DNA of 64,000 nucleotides from Halichondria panicea (Eukaryota; Porifera; Demospongiae; Suberitida; Halichondriidae): positions 2,980,201-3,044,200 of the forward strand of contig NC_087379.1 in assembly GCF_963675165.1 (NCBI RefSeq), in the 5' to 3' direction. Every line of letters starts with the position of its first letter. Positions within the stretch are counted from its first letter, which is position 1. Below, piece after piece: positions 59,585 through 64,000 of this stretch. The notes under the pieces were generated by a model that saw only the letters and a program-made list of their open reading frames with translations, was not told where the DNA came from and did no database searches. A program made the translations under genes and the position numbers.

Positions 59585-62500
59585 TCATTCTCTCAGCATG
59601 ATCAGACAAGGTAACAGCATGCCCTGAGTCCTTCCAGATGGATATCACCAGCTATATATAGCTACCATGCACTGTATACAAGCTAGCTAGCTCATCGATA
59701 AACAAAATGAGCTGAATAAATGTCACTAATATCCTTTGCATAATTGGAAAACTGCTTTAAGTACAAAAACCTGCAGTTGAGCATGCGCTTAAAATAAAGA
59801 TAGGCTTATAATCGAGTATATTAGCGCTAATAATCCAGTTTCTACTGTAGCAGAGGATTGCAATTTTTTTCAGACCATGCTGCAAAACGAGAAGTCATTG
59901 AATTCATATGTTAGGTCAGCATGCTATCTCGAAAAGTACAACAGTATAAAATGCCATGACGTTTAGGTCTGAACAATTAATGTTGATTACAATTTCTAGC
60001 TCTGTACTTTACTATCGAGGTGTGTTGCTGATCGATTTTCTGCACAAAAATATTGTAGTTCAGGTCCCTTCAACATTCACTTCAAAGAGATCTGAGACTG
60101 CCACTGCCTGAAGGTACACTCATGCTTCAAACCAGTAGTCATACTGTATACTAATACACGTGGCGATTAATTTCTATTCTATACAGTGCGCATGCTCTTT
60201 AGATCTAGATTATCTTGCCTGCTCAGCATATTTTGTCAGTCAATAGTGTCTGCTCAAGCTGATGGTGGGCCTGTCCTTAAAGTCATTTGATCGGTCAAAA
60301 CCGATGACGAAACTGTTATAATCCTCACTGGGATAGTGCTTAAATTTCTTTTTAAATTAACGATTGCCATATATGTATGGTGTTAAGTGCCATTAAATTC
60401 TCAAATGACACATGATCCCATAGGACATACCACACATACACCAGTATCTGCTCCCACTTCAGGTGTACACAGTAACAAGGCATACATACCACATCAGATT
60501 ACCAGGAACTCATGTCAGTACTACAGTAGAACCTCGCTAATCCGGACCCCTTTAATCCGAAACCTCACAAATCCGGACAAAATGGCAAACTGAAAAAGAG
60601 GAGGGGCTGTCAGTAGAATAGAGTACTGCGCATGCGCAATGTAAATTGCTTAGCTGAATCAGCAATAATTTTATTGATAAACATCAAGACAATGGCCACT
60701 GCAAAGAAACGAAGAGAGAGCTCACAAGACTCACTGTATTGGAGAGAAAGTTGAGATAAAGACTATTCTAGCTAGCAGCTTCCCTTCTGGCCACAGTAAT
60801 ATCATAATACATGTACAAAAGTGTATTCGTTAATGATATTCATAACCAATTAATGACATCTGTCAATCCGGAAATTTCATGTATTCGAATAGGGTCTGGT
60901 CCCGCTCTATTTGGATTAGCGAGGTTCTACTGTACTGTACACATTATATACCTGAACTGAGGTTTGCTGGGTTGTATGGCACTGGAGTTTCCAAGAATTT
61001 GGATACAGACTGGCCAGACAAAGTTTGCTCTGTTGTTGAGCTGGGATGATCTGTGGGATTTATTAATTTCATTTAATGACCTAGCATAACTCTAACCTAA
61101 ATAGTTGAACAGGGGGTAGGAAAATTGGTCGTTAATTCATCAATGCTTATACAAATTACATCTTCTGGGCTGCCCATGCACTGAGCTTGAGCCTGGTGCA
61201 ACTAACGTAGTAGTAGCTAATGGAGACGGGGAAGGGGCTACAGAAACGACACAAGAACCCCGTATAACGCTTGGACTGAATATCCTGACCAATAGAATGT
61301 GTGTAAAAATACACATGCTGTCAGTACTACCAGGAGTACATGACTCCTGGTACTACACAGTGTTTATTTATATACCTGAACTGAGGTTTGCTGGGTTGTA
61401 TGGCACTGGAGTTTCCAAGAATCTGGATACAGACTGGCCAGACAAAGTTTGCTCTGTTGTTGAGCTGGGATGACCTGTGAGATGTGTTTAATGAATTGGT
61501 CCCATGCATTTCACCTAGCATAACTCTAACCCAAATAGTCGAACAGGGGGTAGGCAATTGGTCGTTAAATCACCAATTCTATACAATGTAACAGTTTACA
61601 AGAGGACATGAACTACGATAAATTAGAAAGAATAACATTGAGGACCTACAGAACAAAAAATTACCTTTTCTGGGCTGCCCATGCACTGAGCTTGAGCCTG
61701 GTGTAACAAACGTAGTAGTAGCTAATGGAGACGGGGGAGGGGCTACAGAAACGACACAAGAATTCTGTATAACGCTGAACAGTAATTATGTTCTGACCAC
61801 AGATTGTGTGTAGAAATACAAATGTAACAAGACAAATTGGCTACCACCGTGAGTAACAATAAAGTTTGATTCACGTTTCCTACAAGACAAATGCCTTCTG
61901 GGGATATAGTATTTCATGAAAATTCCTTATGAGAAAGCTTCACATATAGAACTTACTGCTCAACAGTTGAAAGGTATGTTTGGTTACAGCTGTGGCATCT
62001 ATTGCAAGCTCAGCATTCATTGCACTAGAGGAAACACTGGTTGAGGGCGTGGGGAGAGAGAGTGGTGGTGCTGGGGTGGTGGATGTAGGGGACAGTCCCA
62101 CTATAGGAGTAGCTGTGAATGGGAGAAATTAAAAAATTTGTAACGGTCATTCTAATCGACGGCTCAAAATGCAGTCACTGACTCACTGGTGTAAGTGAAA
62201 TGTATATACATGTATAGGTTACAAATGGCTACATTGGAATGTGTAGGAAGTAAGGTGCTGACTTAGGCACTAGTTAAGTTTGGCCTTAAGAATCTTGTGT
62301 GCACATGCTCAAAATTGCTGCTTGTTTATTGTATTTTAACTCACCTTCCTCGCCAAATGTGCAACTGACAGCATCAAATGGGTAGAAATAGTCGTCGTCC
62401 TTAAAGCACCCAAAATAATGACACACAAGTGTTGTGTTCTCCTGCAGTACGGCATTGGAAACCAGATGGGTGACATTCCCATATTCGTACATTTTGTAAT

Positions 62501-63595
62501 TTTTTCCACCAAGAGTGATCCTTTTTAACCTTGTGGAGCGGAGAGTTGTGTAACTCAACTGAAAGACAAGATTGAGTAAGCACATAAAGTGGTGTCAAAA
62601 GGTGTAAATGCTTGCTCGTTTGATACATCCATGCATACAAAGACATAATTATACACTCACAACTAAGCGGGTACTAAATTACACATACTGTATGTACTTG
62701 ATTAAACGCCCGGGCGTTTATTTCATATCGAAGTCTGTAAAGGGGCGCTTATTCGAAATGGGCGTTTATTGGTCATGTCTACTCCAAACTCTTGCACAGC
62801 AGCAGTTATTATGCTCTTTTTGGCTGCTGCCACAGCTCTCAGCTTAAATCTTAAGTCATAGGAGTGGTGTTTCTCCCTCTGTGTTGGTATCTCTCTCAGC
62901 CATCATAAAAAAAGTATCTATATATTCTATGCTGCCATGCTTCCACTTACTAGTTCAGCTCCACCCACAGTGCCACGCCCATACATGAGCGAAGATGGGC
63001 GTTTATTGACAAAGACAAAGCTTTTACCATGGGCGTTTAATCAAGTAAATACGGTAATTTATAACTGGTAATATTCTAATAAAATTATACTGAAGGGACT
63101 AGCTGTTGACAAAGCTGCATGCAAGCATAAAGCGGGTTACAACACCATACCCGATGAGTATATATACCTGTGTATCGTTAGAACATTGATAATCAATGAG
63201 GATTTCCCCACTTCCAGAATTAGCCTCAACGGTCCAGTACACATCCGACCGGTTACTATGGCAATCAACTTGCAGCTGCACTTCATCGGAAGAGGGCATC
63301 ACATAATCTGAAGCAATCATAATAAAATTGTGAGGCAGTTGACTCAAGCTATCACAATCAAAATTTAATTTTCTACTATTATATACACTATGCTGCATTG
63401 ATATGATATGATTTTCGAATAGCTCACAAGTGCAGGCTAGCTAAATATTATTTGCACAATCTAGATAGACTAATTATACTGTACTGGCAGCCAGACAATG
63501 CATGACCTACCTCCATCATAAGTGCAAGTAGGTATACCAGTAGTGCCACTCAACAACAGGTGCAGTATCCACAGGCAAACAGTCAACGCTCTCAT
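57784..63595 (-). CDS. Type I transmembrane receptor-like protein, unrecognised family
   Basis: Exons 63595-63511, 63307-63168, 62558-62345, 62112-61957, 61742-61665, 61474-61376, 59121-59019, 58726-58687 and 58386-57784 (all GT-AG, phases consistent) give 505 residues. An extra exon, 61237-61160, could add 26. There is a signal peptide (MRALTVCLWILHLLLSG). The ectodomain has six Cys after the signal peptide (from PTCTYDG to DAVSCTFGEEG) and four N-glycosylation sequons (NRS, NDT, NVT, NTT). A Ser/Thr/Pro mucin-like stalk follows (STTPAPPLSLPTPSTSVSSS), then one TM helix (VAVVCVALAFVIIGGVLILI, ~264-283) and a cytoplasmic tail of about 219 residues. The tail has no kinase, TIR, death or SEFIR motif visible but carries possible Tyr docking sites (RQYLYDM, PRYGSL, RDYVQLYP). 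It may be a surface sensor or adhesion receptor. Its ligand is unknown. Confidence 0.8.
58826..58851. repeat. (TG)n microsatellite
   Basis: Simple repeat in the intron next to the TM exon. Confidence 0.9.
59466..59584. repeat. CA-rich minisatellite
   Basis: About three 24-bp units of AGGGGCACACACACACGCAC plus CACA, flanked by pure (CA)n. It lies in the 1.8 kb intron of the receptor gene (59122-61375). Confidence 0.9.
60534..60932. mobile_element. Tigger/pogo-derived MITE
   Basis: 399 bp; CAGTAGAACCTCGCTAATCC ... GGATTAGCGAGGTTCTACTG with TA at both flanks. The terminal motif resembles the ends of pogo/Tigger elements. No ORF. Confidence 0.85.
60952..61051 (-). pseudogene. Frameshifted duplicate of a receptor stalk exon
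   Basis: Near-identical to the exon at 61376-61474, but with one extra A in ACAAAAG near 61020. The exon is 100 nt instead of 99 and cannot be included without breaking frame into the TM exon. Its splice sites are still present. Confidence 0.75.
62695..63047. mobile_element. MITE in receptor intron 2
   Basis: 353 bp; TACTTGATTAAACGCCC ... GGGCGTTTAATCAAGTA perfect 17-bp ends, TA-bounded. Internal copies of GGGCGTTTATT. No ORF. Confidence 0.8.
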
Positions 63596-64000
63596 CTTGC
63601 TGCATCTACTTATCAATTGCAAGTAGCTACTTGAGACTATGAGTCATGTACAAATGTAAAAAGCAGTCTAGTCAGTCCAGTCTAGTCCATGTGGGGGTAG
63701 CAGGGGGGTGGAGCTGTTTGATGTTGCCCGGGAATTCACTTGCTAGTAGGAAAGAATCACTTTCTGCATCTTCAGCCACCAGCACAGCTAGGAGGGGAAT
63801 TCTCACCGCCTTTTATATCAACAAATTCAGCCTGGGAGGAGGCTAGATTGTCCGAATCGCATCGTACTATACATGAACCATTGGTATACATTATTTTTAT
63901 GCTACTAAAAATCAAGCTGGTATATCAGAATGGTATAAAAGTTGGTATCATTACTTAAGTATGGTGTCTCAATTTTGCCTGCCTCCAAGTTCTTCTCCAT
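63596..64000. other. Upstream region of receptor gene, window edge
   Basis: Presumed 5' UTR and promoter of the receptor gene. No other feature recognised. Confidence 0.5.

Noticed and set aside
1..64000. tRNA, rRNA or snRNA genes
   Set aside because: None recognised by eye; a covariance-model scan was not possible.

Overview
The window looks like genomic DNA from an early-branching animal, most likely a demosponge. The basis is AT-rich sequence, short GT-AG introns, many small exons with consistent phases, metazoan families (RFX, TRAF, tubulin-tyrosine-ligase-like, SAM, astacin, protein kinases), and a dense load of MITEs, MULE, pogo/Tigger, non-LTR and DIRS-like elements. The organism call is inference. 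The exon structures below were rebuilt by hand from splice signals and reading-frame phase.

Layout. 8-6316: two minus-strand genes, the 5' half of an RFX-type transcription factor (it runs off the left edge) and a complete two-exon TTL-like ligase with an N-terminal hydrophobic anchor. 6317-9850: repeats and gene fossils. 9853-16565: a 12-exon plus-strand gene for an unrecognised helical protein, with introns full of transposons. 16566-19740: a dead kinase 3' exon, a MULE-like MITE, a RecQ-like fragment and a foldback element. 19750-21769: a nearly intact MULE with a FLYWCH transposase. 22550-23687: two exons encoding a SAM domain. 23900-31450: transposon territory (DIRS-like remnant, astacin fossil, 5'-truncated R2/NeSL-type LINE with clear target duplication).

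31899-50062 is the most coherent region. A 7-exon kinase gene (HGD and DFD in place of HRD and DFG, eight 23-residue N-terminal repeats) is transcribed divergently from a complete TRAF gene (A) across a 196-bp shared promoter. A second TRAF copy (B) is 3'-truncated. A third (C), inverted, is complete and has the same six exon lengths as A. An 18-bp promoter module lies about 75 bp upstream of the start codons of the kinase, TRAF-A and TRAF-C in the same relative orientation. This suggests co-regulation of a TRAF-kinase signalling pair, possibly an innate-immune/NF-kB-like or MAP3K-like unit (inference).

51560-55862 holds a decayed LINE and a kinase pseudogene. 57784-63595 is a type I transmembrane receptor gene on the minus strand: signal peptide, six-cysteine ectodomain, Ser/Thr/Pro stalk with a duplicated exon pair, one TM helix and a 219-residue tail with Tyr motifs.

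A segmental duplication links 16300-17500 with 31456-32300. One copy keeps the helical-protein 3' end and has lost the kinase; the other keeps the kinase and has lost the helical gene.
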